A DNA stretch of 25,844 nt from Xylaria sp. FL1777 (Eukaryota > Ascomycota > Sordariomycetes > Xylariales > Xylariaceae). The notes below the pieces were generated by a model. The model ran no database searches. It saw nothing but the letters and a program-made list of their open reading frames with translations, and was not told where the DNA came from. The stretch is taken from contig MU400897.1 in the NCBI GenBank assembly GCA_022578965.1, forward strand, positions 1 to 25,844, written 5' to 3'. Positions 11,881 to 22,293 of this stretch are shown piece after piece; the first letter of the stretch is position 1; every line of letters begins with the position of its first letter. The position numbers and the translations under genes are program-made.

Positions 11881-12877
11881 TTATATAAAAAGCTTAGTAA
11901 CTAAAAAGTTAATTTAAAAAGTAACAAAAAAAATTAAAACCTTTATTTAAAACATAAAAGCTTAAAAAGCTAAAAACTAAATCAAAAGCAGGCTTATAAA
12001 TAACAGTAAAAGTATAGCTAAAAAAAATCTAATATTAGCTTTAAACTTTTAGCAAAAAAAATAATCAAAAAAAAAAAAACCTAAAATTATACTAAAAAAA
12101 AAATAAATAAACAAATAAAGCTAAACTAAAACAAACAATAGCTACTTAATAATAGCTAAACAAAAGCTTAGCAAAAATAAAGCTTTTAAAAAGTATAACA
12201 AATTATTAAAACATAAAGCAGCTATAATAATATAAATATGCATTAAAAAAATAAAGCTAAAGGCATTTTTATATAAAAAAAAAGTTTTAAGCTTTTTTAT
12301 GCTTTTTTGCAAATATACAAAAAAAAAAAAACCTTTTAGCATATAGTTTTATGTTATAACTTACTAAAAAACAAAAAAAAGCAGCTATAAAAAAGCTTTA
12401 TAGCTAAGCTACTATAAACTAACAAAAATTTATAACTAGCTATAAAAAAGCTTAAAGCTATAAGTAATATTGCAAAGTAGCTATTTATTACTAATAAAAT
12501 AGCAATATATAATAAAGCAGTTAAAATAAAAAAAAAAAAAAAAAAAAAAAAAGGCAAAAAATAAAAAAAAAAACCGGCAAAAAAAGCAAAAGTGCTTTCT
12601 TAAAAGTCCTAAAAAACAAAAAAAAAGCTTTTATATGCTTTTTAAAAAAGCAAAAAGTTTAAAAGCTTCAAAAAAAGTTCTTTTGCTTTTTAACTATTAT
12701 TTTTTATTTAATAAGCTAATTAATAAAAACTAGTTATTATAAAATAAAAAAACTTTAAAGTAGCAGCATTAACATTATTACATAAAGTTTTAATTTAGCT
12801 TTTTGTACGGTTTTACTTATAAGTACACAAATAAAAAAACCGCGCTACAAAGCAGCACAGCAAGTTATTAATAATAA
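11881..12877 (+). other. 3' part of the LINE, no readable domain
   Basis: The plus strand is very A-rich, with oligo-A tracts and no motif I can name in any frame. Open frames on the opposite strand here are Phe/Leu/Ile-rich products of the A tracts and are not credible genes. The final 80 bases (about 12800-12870) are less AT-rich and include GTACGG and CCGCGC, so they are less mutated than the rest. The element ends in a TAA-type tail. Confidence 0.6.
12528..12552. repeat. Run of 25 A
   Basis: A homopolymer of 25 A within the LINE 3' region. It is not at the element end, so it is not the insertion tail. It accounts for a poly-Phe frame on the minus strand. Confidence 0.9.
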
Positions 12878-12890
12878 TATAACTTATATT
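12878..12890. repeat. LINE target-site duplication, right (13 bp)
   Basis: TATAACTTATATT, identical to 7728-7740. Chromovirus gag sequence resumes directly after it. Confidence 0.88.
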
Positions 12891-13800
12891 TTTTTTTTAA
12901 GTTAAGAAATCTTTTTTTTTATAGCTTTTCTTTTTGTTTTTTTTTTTAAATTAGCATTGTTTTTAAAAGTGTTCTTTTTTTTAATAGTTATAATATTTAA
13001 CTTTAGACATATTTTAAGGTTATTGTTTTTAAACTTTATTAATTTGTTTAAACCTTTGTTTAATATTTTCTTAAATATTTTTTTTCCTGTTTTTTTTAGT
13101 TTTTTTAGTTTTAAAGTACTAGTTAAATAATTATTAATTAATTATAATAGTTATATTAATATACGTATTAATTTTTGCTAGTTTATTTATTTTATATAGT
13201 TTATTTTAAACTTAAGTTTTAAGTTTACTATAAAATAAGTAAAACAATATAAGCTTAAGTAATTTTAAAATTATTGCTAATTGTTTAAATTTTATAGCAT
13301 AATTTGCTGCTACTTTTGTTTGTTTTAAGCAATAAAATGCTTTTTTTACGTGTTTTATTTTTTAAGTATTTTTAAACAATGCTTTTATTTAATTTTTAAA
13401 CTTAACGTAGTTTTTAAAAATCTTTTTTGTTTTTAGCTTAAAGTTAGTTAACTTATTAGCTTTTAAAAATTTTTTTAAAATAAATTAAAACTATTTTAAT
13501 ACTTTTTTTAACAAAAATTATAAAATAATTATTACTTTTTAATCTTTTTTTATAATAGTAATAAAATGCTATTTTAAATAAAGTTTAACGTAAATTAAAA
13601 AAGCTTTTATATTTATAAATTTATTATAAAGTTTTAAAGCAATAAGTTTAAAACTTTTAATATTTAGCATTTTTAATATTATAAATAATTTTAATAATAA
13701 AAGTAGCAGTAGTAATAAAAAGTTAGGTTTTTTATTTTAAATTATTACTTTAAGTATAATAGTAATAAAAATAAGCATTAAGTTTACTAGTAGTAATATT
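12891..13800 (-). pseudogene. gag: Chromovirus gag remnant (5' piece)
   Basis: Gag packages the element RNA. This piece is the inverted counterpart of about 24300-25190 in the second element, where the reading frame is clearer. The zinc knuckle lies at 12954-12995 on the minus strand. The fourth ligand Cys (12954-12956) and the His (12969-12971, CAC) survive, while the first two Cys codons (12993-12995 and 12984-12986) have become TAT (Tyr). Capsid-like sequence follows toward higher coordinates. The downstream end of gag was cut off by the LINE and continues at 7727. Stops sit throughout. The start codon is not resolved, and the 13800 border is approximate. Confidence 0.82.
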
Positions 13801-14314
13801 AGCATTAATTATAGCATAATTATTTATTTAAAGCTTTAACTTATTATTATAATAATAGTTATTATTGCTGCTTTAATTATTATAGTTAATATTTATGCTA
13901 GTTTAAAAGTTATAATGCTTAATATTTAAGCTATTCTTTAAGTTAAAGCAACTAGTTTGCTTTGTAGCGCTAACATTAGTATTAGTTTTTTTTTATTACT
14001 ATTGCTTAATTTTTTTTTTTTTATTATTGTTTTTTTTTTAATAAAAATAGCTAATAAAAGTACTAAAATTTATTGTTTTAGTACATTATTAGTTCTAAAA
14101 GTTTTTAAGATTTTTAAACTTAATTTTTAACTTTTTGTTTTTAGTAATATAACTTAAATTTAGTTTATTAATTATTAAATAAAATTTATTTATATAATGC
14201 TATTTAATATTTTTGTTTTTTAAATATTTTTTTAGTATACTTTTAAAAGTTTATTTTATAAATTGTTTATTATTTAACTTTTTATACTAATATTTATTTT
14301 TATGTGTTAAGTTT
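13801..14314 (-). other. Chromovirus 5' leader and uncertain gag start
   Basis: This lies between the primer-binding region and the readable Gag. It is matched inverted by about 23763-24300. No domain is readable. It may hold the N-terminal part of Gag or untranslated leader. Confidence 0.5.
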
Positions 14315-14337
14315 TATTAATTAAAAAGCTATTAAAA
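14315..14337 (-). promoter_or_regulatory. Primer-binding-like site next to the 5' LTR
   Basis: Read on the minus strand, the LTR end is followed by TTTTAATAGCTTTTTAATTA. The second element has TTTTAATAGTTCTTTAATTA in the same place. Retroelement primer sites start TGG, complementary to a tRNA CCA end; TAATAGC fits a mutated TGGTAGC three bases inside the LTR edge. The identity of the tRNA cannot be told from the damaged sequence. Confidence 0.5.
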
Positions 14338-14854
14338 TATAATAAACTTATTATATATTAATATAACAAGTTTGCTTTTAAGGTTTTAATTTGTAAGTAA
14401 TAATAAAATCTTTAATAATAGTTTATTAAAAAAGTTTTTAAGGTATTTTTATTACTATGCATTAATAAAAATCTTAAAAAATTAAAAGTAATAAATATAT
14501 TAATGCTTAATAGTTATAAAAAATTAATAATTAAAAAGCTAAAAACTAAATAAATAACTAAATATAAAAAGTATATAATTATATAAACAAAAAAAACAGT
14601 AGTAATAATTTATAAACGTTGCTTTTTTTAATAAACTTAACGCTATATTGTTTTAAGTTTAAAGCTTAATAAATTTAACGCTTAAGTTCGTTAAGTTTAA
14701 AGCTTAATAAACTTAACGCTTAAATTTATTGAGTCCATGCATTAAACCTTTATAATAGTTTAACTACATATTTTTTTAACAAATAGGACTTTTTTTACGT
14801 ATGTTTTTTTTACACCTGGCCTTTTAACCGGCCTAGTTAGCTCATTTCGTAACA
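14338..14854 (-). repeat. 5' LTR of the chromovirus (517 bp)
   Basis: It is homologous throughout to the LTR at 1979. On the plus strand it starts TATAATAAAC and ends TTTCGTAACA. It keeps more C and G than its partner, including ACACCTGGCC and ACCGGCC near 14813-14833. The two LTRs of one element are identical when it inserts, so all differences between this copy and 1979-2495 arose here. Confidence 0.92.
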
Positions 14855-14859
14855 AAAAT
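14855..14859. repeat. Target-site duplication, right (AAAAT)
   Basis: Identical to 1974-1978. The following bases ATGTTTTAAATTT match GCGTTTTAAATTT after the single AAAAT at 21374 in copy B. Confidence 0.9.
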
Positions 14860-15783
14860 ATGTTTTAAATTTAAAACTAAAAAAAATAAAGTAACCTTTT
14901 AATTTATTATATATTATAAACATTTTTAATTTAATAAAGCTTTTTATTAAAAGCTTTAAATGCTTTAAAATTAAATTTAATAAAAGCTAATTGTTTAAAT
15001 AAAATAAAAAGCTTGTTTTAAAATACAAAAATGTTAGCAATATTATAACTTGTATTATTTTTTTTAAATTTTATTTAAATACTAGCTTTTTAAAAACGCT
15101 ATTAAACTTTAAAGTTTTTTAATATATTAACTATTTTATATATTTATAGCTTTAATTAATTATTAATTATAATTTATAATAAAAACTATTTTTTTAAAAA
15201 CTAATAAAAATTATAGCTTTAATTATAATTATAATATTAATACTTTTATATATTTATTATAACTTATTATTAGTATATAAAATTAGATTTTTTATTTAAG
15301 TTGTTATTTTTATAATTAAAATTATTTTTAAAGTTAAAAGCAATAAAAGTAATATTAAAAAAATTAATTAATTTAAATATAAAAAGTAGTATAAACGCTA
15401 ATATAATAAACTATATAAGCAAGCAAAATAATTACAAAAGAACAATAGTAAAAAAAATAATATTTTAGTTAAAAAATCTATAATATATAATATAACAAAA
15501 ACTAAGCATTAAAGAAATACCAAAAAAATATAACTATATATAAAATATAATAATTAATTAATTAAATCTCACTTTAAACAGATTTAAAGTTATTATATAA
15601 ATAAATTATAGTTTGTTGTTTTTTAAATAAAAATATAAGCAAGAAAATTAACATAGTTGCTTTAAACTAAAATTCTAAGTTTATATTAAAAAAAGTAAAA
15701 AAAGTTATAATTAATAAAGGGATAATATAGCTAAAAAGATATAAACGCAAAAACCATTCTAGTTTAAGGCACCTGAAATAAAG
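14860..15783 (+). repeat. Direct-repeat unit, copy A, right part
   Basis: It matches 21379-22293 in the same direction with one length difference and mostly transition differences. At the end, one plus-strand frame reads in both copies. Here it gives ALNxNSKFILKKVKKVIIN, then KGIIxLKRYKRKNHSSLRHL, and a stop at about 15778. Copy B has RKVIINKK and KKYKRKDYFGLKH. This lysine-rich C-terminal stretch suggests the unit once encoded a protein ending here, but I cannot name it. Upstream frames are broken by many stops. A DNA transposon or other repeated gene is possible. Confidence 0.75.
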
Positions 15784-15808
15784 TTATTTTAAGTGCTTTA
15801 AACTAAAA
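15757..15808. repeat. 52-bp imperfect palindrome
   Basis: Arm 15757-15781 and the reverse complement of 15784-15808 are 25 bases each around a 2-base loop. They agree at 21 positions; the four differences are all transitions (three of the type expected from C-to-T damage are within AAGGCACCTGAA versus AAAGCACTTAAA). It lies exactly at the end of the shared part of the unit. The variant LTR in copy B inserted inside the equivalent arm, after GCACC. Confidence 0.8.
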
Positions 15809-18800
15809 ACATAAAACAGCAAGCTACGCTTGCTACAAGCTATAACTTACCTCCTTTAAAGGCTTGTATAAATGTATTTATAAGTTTAAGGCTTATGTTT
15901 TATATATTTTAGTCTAAAGAACTTTTATTGATTTTTAAGCTAAGGTTTACTTTGCATATATATATATATTACTTATACTTATAAATTATTTGCTAATAAA
16001 ACCTAAAAAAAACAATTATAATATTGCTTAAGGCTTTTTATAATAATGCTTATATTTAGCGCTAACTTTATAATTAAAATACTTTATTATATTGTAATAT
16101 TTTAAGCTTAAACAGTTAAAAGTTAAGCTTTATTTGTTAATTTATTAACTAGTATTATTTTTTTATTTTATTATAAAACTGCAAACTTTTAACGATTTTA
16201 GCTTTAGCTTAATTAATAGTTGCTTTTTAAAAAAACTAATAGCTTTAAAACTTTTAAAATTTATTAAAAAATTTAGCAAACTAAATAAACTAGCTAATAA
16301 TGCAGTATTAAAGCATTTATTTAATAATTATATTTAGTATTTTATGCAGTATATTTTGCTGCAATTAAAACATAACTAATAATATATATTAAAATATAAC
16401 TTTATATAAACTATTATTAGTGCTATTTTAAATTATTGTTAATTTAATAAATTATATAAGCTTAAGCTTAAAGCTAAGCTAGTTAAATTAATTTAACATA
16501 TAATATTTTGTTATAATAATACTATATTAGTAGTTTAAACTAGTTATAAAAAAAGCATTATATTATAAACTGTTTTAATTATTATATAAAGTATAATAAT
16601 TTTGCAGTTATGCTTATTAAAACAATTAAAATATAATTAATTTAATTTAATTGCTTAAATTTTTAATATTTATTTATTATTAATAATAAATAATATAATA
16701 AAAGTTAATTAGTATTATATAAATAGTTATAAAAATATATTTTTACTATTTAATAAAATAATGCTATATAAGCTAAGTTAGCTTTAAAACGCTTTATATA
16801 TATTATTTTTAAGCTTAAACAAACTACTTAAAAATATTTTATTAATTTCCTTTATAACTTTTTATTTAATTAAAAAATTACGTTTATAGCTATTAATAAG
16901 TTTTATATAATTTATTAATAAAAAGATTTCTAAATTATATATTTTAATATATATTATATAAAAGCATTAGTTTTATAAAATATACTATAGTTTAGCTATA
17001 TTGTTACATTAAGCTTAAATGCTTAAAAGTTTATATTATTTAAAGCTAAATTTTAATAGCAAAATACCTGTTTAAAAAAACTACAATTTGTTTATGTTTT
17101 AGTTAATTAGCTTAATATATTTTTTGTTGTTTATTTTATAAAAAAAAGTACTATTATAAAAAATTACTAGCAATTAAGTTTTTTAATTAATAAAACATAA
17201 TATAATATAGCACACTTAATTTTTAAAACTATTGTTTTTATAAATAATAAAAAAAAGCTTATTGCTACATGTTATTTTTTAATAATATAGCTTTAAAAGT
17301 TAAAGTTTATTTTAATTAAAGTAAAGCGCTTTATTTAAAAATATAATGCAAATATATGTTCTAATAACTAATAGCAGTTATATAACAAGTTTATAAAGCT
17401 AAACTTTTTTTGTTAAATTATGCTTGCTATTATAGTTTTTAAAATAAAAATAAATATTTATAACGTAATATATATTGTTTAGTTTAGCTTTATTGCTTTT
17501 AAAAACCTTTTAAACTTATTGCAAAAGTTTAGCTAAGCTATTTAAAATAATATAACATAAAAAATAGCATTTTTTTTTGCTTTTTATTAATATTTTAATT
17601 TACTAAAAGCATAAAAAGTTAAGCTTTTTAAACTAAAACGTAAAAAAAAGCTATTAAAAAACAATTAAAATAATTTGTGTTTTATAATAAACATAAGCAA
17701 TAATGCGTTAAAAAGCTTAATATTTAGCTATATATAGTTTGTACTATTAAACTACTAATTAATTATAACTAATAAGCTTAAAAATAAAAATAGTTTAATA
17801 GTTAACTTTAAACTAAAATAATTTAAGCTAATTAAGCTTATTAAATAAACTAAAGCTAAACTAAAGTTTAAAAATAAGCTATAAGCTATTTAGTTAAACA
17901 TATATAAGTTTATAAATATAAAATGCTTTAAAAAGTATGCTTTATAGTTTTTATAGCAGCTAAATAATAAAAATATTAAAAAACAAAAAAATATATAATA
18001 GAAAGTATGCTATAATTTATATTATTATAACTTTAGCTAACTATTAAAGTTATTACTAAAAATATGCTAATAGTTTACGCTTTAAAAAAAAATTATTTTT
18101 TAGTTTTTATAGCAAAAGCTTTAAAAATTCTGCATAAAACATTTTACAAACTTATATTAATATTTAAACTTTGTTATTAATAGTATAACAAAATATTTTA
18201 TGCTAAAAAAAGTTCAATAATATATTGCTGCTATATTTAACAAAATAATTAATATAAATATTATATTTTTTTTAGTTTATAATACTATAAAAATATTTAA
18301 ATAAAATAAATAAAAAAAATATAACTATGTTTTATATATTAAGCTTTTTATAATATATTAATATATTTTTAATAAGCATGCTAAACATTTTATAAACAAA
18401 GCATAAATTAAAAATGTTATTAAAAATATACTTTATTTAACTTTAAAATTAACACTAAAAATATAAATAAAGCAGCAATTAAATATTTATTAAATATTTA
18501 ATATATAGTTAAGCTAATTAGCTTTACGCTTAATAGTAGCTATAACTTTTATTCTGTTATTTTTAGTAAAACTAACTATAGTTACATTATTTTTAAATGC
18601 TTTTTTTATATATATAAATATATTATTAGCTATAGATTTACTAATATAATTTAAACTATTAAAGTATAATAAAGAATTACTAGTAAATAATAATTTTAAA
18701 AAGCTAAAAAGAAAGCAAAAAAAATAAAACGTATATAATACTTTGCGCTAATTTATATTTAGCTATAGTTCTTTAGTTTTTTTTTTTTTTTTTTTACTTT

Positions 18801-18878
18801 TTTATAATTAAAAATATATAGCTACTATTTTTTATTACTTTTAATAAATAGCTTATTTTTATTAGCTAAACTTAATAT
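15809..18878. other. Unassigned AT-rich sequence between copies A and B
   Basis: About 3.1 kb without a recognisable domain, LTR or terminal repeat, and with no match I could see to the rest of the window. The first 150 bases (to about 15960) are the least mutated here, including CAAGCTACGCTTG and TTACCTCCTTTAAAGGC. Composition is balanced between strands, unlike the A-rich LINE and T-rich chromovirus. It may be the continuation of the direct-repeat unit, cut off in copy B by the later insertions, or an unrelated repeat. T and A homopolymers occur, for example the T run near 18779-18796. Confidence 0.5.
18514..18747 (-). other. 77-codon open frame without ATG, unrecognised
   Basis: The minus strand is open from just below the stop at 18748 down to the stop at 18514-18516. 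No ATG is present, so at best it is part of a broken gene. The N-terminal third is Phe/Leu-rich; the rest is mixed and polar: SKSIANNIFIYIKKAF, then NNVTIVSFTKNNRIKVIATI, then KRKAN. The polar part looks more protein-like than the Phe/Leu frames made by A tracts elsewhere. I do not recognise the family. Chance openness or a fragment of a mobile element are both possible. Confidence 0.3.
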
Positions 18879-20546
18879 GTTTTGCTATATTAAAACTTTA
18901 GTTAATTAAACAACTTTAATGTTAAACTTATTAATTTTAATATTAATAAGTTATTGCTTTTTTTTTATTAATAAATTTAGCATATTAAAAAAATTATATA
19001 ATATAGTATAGCTATTAATACGTTTTTTAGTATTATTATTAATATATATTTTGCAAGCATATTTAATAATATTTTAGTTAGTAAAAAAAAAAGTATGCTG
19101 CTTATTTTAATATATTTAAAAAAACCGTTTTATATTGCTATAAATTAAAGCAGTATAAAAGCTTATAATAGCTAATTAATTAAATATAATAAAAACATCT
19201 TGCATAAAGTTTTTGTTATTTTTTATATTAATTATAAAAGCATTATTAATATGCTTTAAAGCTAAATTAATAGCTTTTTATTTGCTTTTAGCTATAATAT
19301 ATTAAATAAGGCCTAATTGCAATATTTTTATTGCAAGTTTTAGTTTTATAATATTAAAATAAAGTAACTAAACAAAATATAACATTTTTAGTTTATAATT
19401 ATTAAACTTTTTTTTATAAAAAAAAATAAAAAAGTAAAAAATAATTTAATATAATACTTTATAATTGCTAAGCTAAATTATTATAATTATTATAAGTAAA
19501 TATTTTATAATACTTATATATTAGTAATAGCTTTAAAACTTAATGTTAATTAATTTGCTTTTGTTTTAAGTATATTTTTTTGTTTAACTTGCATATTTTA
19601 ATTATTAAAACTATAAAGCTGCAATTTTTTACTTAAATAATATAAAATCTATGCTTTTTAATGCTGTTTAAATATAGTTTAATTAAACTTTATTAAAAAA
19701 TAATATACTAAATTTAACTAAGTTATAAATTAAAAACGCTAAAATATAAGCATAAAACTTATTATATAGCAATAGTAAAGCTTAATAATATTAAACCTTA
19801 TTTTTTTTAATATGCTACTTGCAGCTAAAAAATTGCACGTTATGTTTTATAAAAAGATTTTAAAAAGTCTAAAAAATTAGTTAAATAAAATTTAGCGCAA
19901 TATAAAAAAAAGCTAGTATAAAAAGCATTTATTGTTTATAGTTATATATATTGCCTGCTTTTATTTAAGCAGCTATTATAGCTTAAATAAAAAATGTAGT
20001 TTTTTAATTTTTATGTATTATTACAAGTTATTTATAATAGTTTTAATAATTTAAAATAATATAAAATAAAGTATTATAAACTTAATATACTTTAAATATT
20101 TTTTTTTCGTTTTCGTAAATAGCAAAAGTTTACAAAATATAACTAATGTTATTTTATAGTTATATAATGTTTAAAAATAAAGCAAACCTTTCTAAATATA
20201 ATAATTTAAATAAAAAACAAATAGCATAAACTAATAAATAATTAGTTGCTTTATTTATATAAGCTAAAATTAGCATTAAGTAAAAAAAAAGCTATTTTTT
20301 TTTAAAAAAAGTAGTAGTATGTTATTATAACTACATAAATAAACTAAGCATATTTAAACTAGCAACTATAAAACAATTAGTTAAATTTTGCATAATATTT
20401 TTATAACTTATGCTAAAATTTTAAACACTGTTTTTAAAGTTAAAATTATTATATATAAACATAACACTTAAGTTATAAGCAATACGCTTTAAGTTAAGCT
20501 ATATATTTATTAATTTAAGTATTAAAACATTAGTTAACTAGCTGTT
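18879..20546. repeat. Direct-repeat unit, copy B, left part
   Basis: It aligns with 1-1668 base for base in length, in the same direction. Each copy retains C or G where the other has T or A, so both were mutated independently. The alignment starts where the window starts, so the real left border may be further upstream. It is interrupted at 20547 by a solo LTR. Confidence 0.88.
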
Positions 20547-21063
20547 TATAACGGACCTATTATATATTAATATAACGGGTTTATCTTTAGGGTCTTAATT
20601 TGCAAGTAATAATAAAATCCTTAACAATAGTCCATTAAGGAGGTTTTTAAAGTACTTTTACCACTATATATTAATAAAAGTCTTAAAAAATTAAAAGTAA
20701 TAAATATATTAGTGCTTAGCAGTTATAAAAAATTAATAGCTAAAAAGCTAAAAACTAAATAAATAACTAAATATAAAAAGTACATAATTATATAAACAAA
20801 AAAAACAATAGTAATAATTTATAAACATTGCTTTTTTTAATAAACTTAACATTATATTGTTTTAAATTTAAAGCTTAATAAATTTAATGCTTAAGTTTAT
20901 TAAATTTAAAGCTTAATAAACTTAACGCTTAAATTTATTAAGTTTATGCATTAAACCTTTATAGTAGTTTAAATACATATTTTTTTAACAAATAAAACTT
21001 TTTTTATGTATGCTTTTTTTACACCTGGCCTTTTAATCGGCCTAGTTAGCTTATTTTATAACA
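20547..21063 (-). mobile_element. Solo LTR of the chromovirus family (517 bp)
   Basis: It is full length and alignable to the LTRs at 1979 and 14338, starting TATAACGGAC and ending TTTTATAACA. Flanks are CTGTT at 20542-20546 and TTATT at 21064-21068, which agree if C/T and G/A are treated as equal. The undisturbed site in copy A reads TTGCT (1664-1668). A solo LTR arises when the two LTRs of an inserted element recombine and the interior is lost, so a complete chromovirus once sat here. Strand is given in the sense of the full element at 1979. Confidence 0.92.
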
Positions 21064-21068
21064 TTATT
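21064..21068. repeat. Target-site duplication of the solo LTR, right side
   Basis: TTATT here versus CTGTT at 20542-20546. The two differences are transitions, so this was a 5-bp duplication later mutated. Confidence 0.8.
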
Positions 21069-22293
21069 ACATATATAACTTTGTTTAGCTATTTTATTTC
21101 GCTATTTTAAAATAAACTTATAACTAATATATACTTTAAATTAAACAAAAGTATTAATTACTTAAGTTTATGTTTTATTACTATAAAAATAAATGCTAAT
21201 AAATTATTATAAAAAATTGCTTATTAAAAATATATATGCACTTAATAATAAAGCTATAATTATATATGCTTTAGCAATATAAAAAAACAATATATTAGCT
21301 TTAGTTATATTATAAAATTTATGCTTAGTTTGCTAATTTATAAAAATACCTAAAAAAAAGGCAATAAAACATAAAAATGCGTTTTAAATTTAAAACTAAA
21401 AAAAACAAAGTAATCTTTTAATTTATTATGTATTATAAACATTTTTAATTTAATAAAGCTTTTTACTAAAAGCTTTAAATGCTTTAAAATTAAATTTAAT
21501 AAAAGCTAGTTATTTAAATAAAGTAAAAAGCTTGTTTTAAAATGCAAAAATATTAGTAATATTATAACTTATATTGTTTTTTTTAAATTTTATTTAAATA
21601 TTAGCTTTTTAAAAACGTTATTAAACTTTAAAGTTTTTTAATACGTTAATTATTTTATATATTTATAGCTTTAACTAATTATTAATTATAGTTTATAATA
21701 AAAGCTATTTTTTTAAAACCTAATAAAAATTATAGCTTTAATTATAATTATAATACTAATATTTTTATATATTTATTATAACTTATTGCTAGCATATAAA
21801 ATTAGATTTTTTATTTAAATTATTGCTTTTATAATTAAAATTATTTTTAAAGTTAAAAGCAATAAAAGTAGTATTAAAAAAGTTAGTTAATTTAAATATA
21901 AAAAGTAGCATAAACATTAGTATAATAAACTATATAAGCAAGCAAAATAATTATAAAAAAAACAATAGTAAAAAAAACAATATTTTAGTTAAAAAATTTA
22001 TAGTATATAATATAACAAAAATTAAGCATTAAAAAAATACAAAAAAAATATAACTATATATAAAATATAATAATTAATTAATTAAATATAACTTTAAATA
22101 AATTTAAAGTTACTATATAAATAAATTATAATTTATTGTTTTTTAAATAAAAACGTAAGCAAAAAAATTAACATAATTGCTTTAAACCAAAATTCTAAGT
22201 TTATATTAAAAAAAGTAAGAAAAGTTATAATTAATAAAAAGGTAATATAGCTAAAAAAGTACAAACGCAAGGACTATTTTGGTTTAAAGCACC
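21069..22293. repeat. Direct-repeat unit, copy B, right part
   Basis: It matches 1669-1978 and then 14860-15773, passing without a break through the single AAAAT at 21374-21378, where copy A carries the 12.9-kb chromovirus insertion. It ends at GCACC (22289-22293), where the variant LTR begins. Some original codons survive better here than in copy A, for example the GACTATTTTGG stretch near 22272. Confidence 0.88.

Larger units (their letters stand above)
7741..12877 (+). mobile_element. RIP-degraded Tad/I-type LINE inserted in the chromovirus gag
   Basis: This 5137-bp insertion is bounded by a perfect 13-bp target duplication and interrupts a gag that is continuous in the inverted element at 23225. 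It is A-rich on the plus strand, unlike the T-rich flanks. Plus-strand motifs occur in the order ORF1 gag-like domain, ORF1 zinc knuckle, endonuclease, reverse transcriptase and RT thumb, as in fungal Tad-clade elements. The right end is GTTATTAATAATAA, a short TAA-type tail directly before the target duplication, as is common for the I/Tad group. There are no LTRs or terminal inverted repeats. Size suggests full or nearly full length. It is younger than the chromovirus it interrupts, but it too is heavily mutated. Confidence 0.9.
1979..14854 (-). mobile_element. RIP-degraded Ty3/Gypsy chromovirus, full length, split by a LINE
   Basis: The element is bounded by two direct 517-bp LTRs (1979-2495 and 14338-14854) and a perfect 5-bp target duplication. 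Removing the LINE at 7741-12877 and one copy of its target duplication leaves about 7.7 kb, a normal chromovirus length. It reads on the minus strand. Three things show this: a purine-rich tract adjoins the LTR at 2495, a primer-binding-like site adjoins the LTR at 14338, and all Gag, RT, integrase and chromodomain motifs are on the minus strand in the order gag, RT, integrase, chromodomain. The whole coding part carries many in-frame stops. It inserted into copy A of the direct-repeat unit, and copy B retains the empty site. Family assignment is firm; subfamily is not determined. Confidence 0.93.

Noticed and set aside
11374..12557. Three minus-strand open frames of 66-68 codons
   Set aside because: All are antisense to the LINE ORF2 and its 3' region. 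One is mostly the poly-Phe reading of the A run at 12528-12552.
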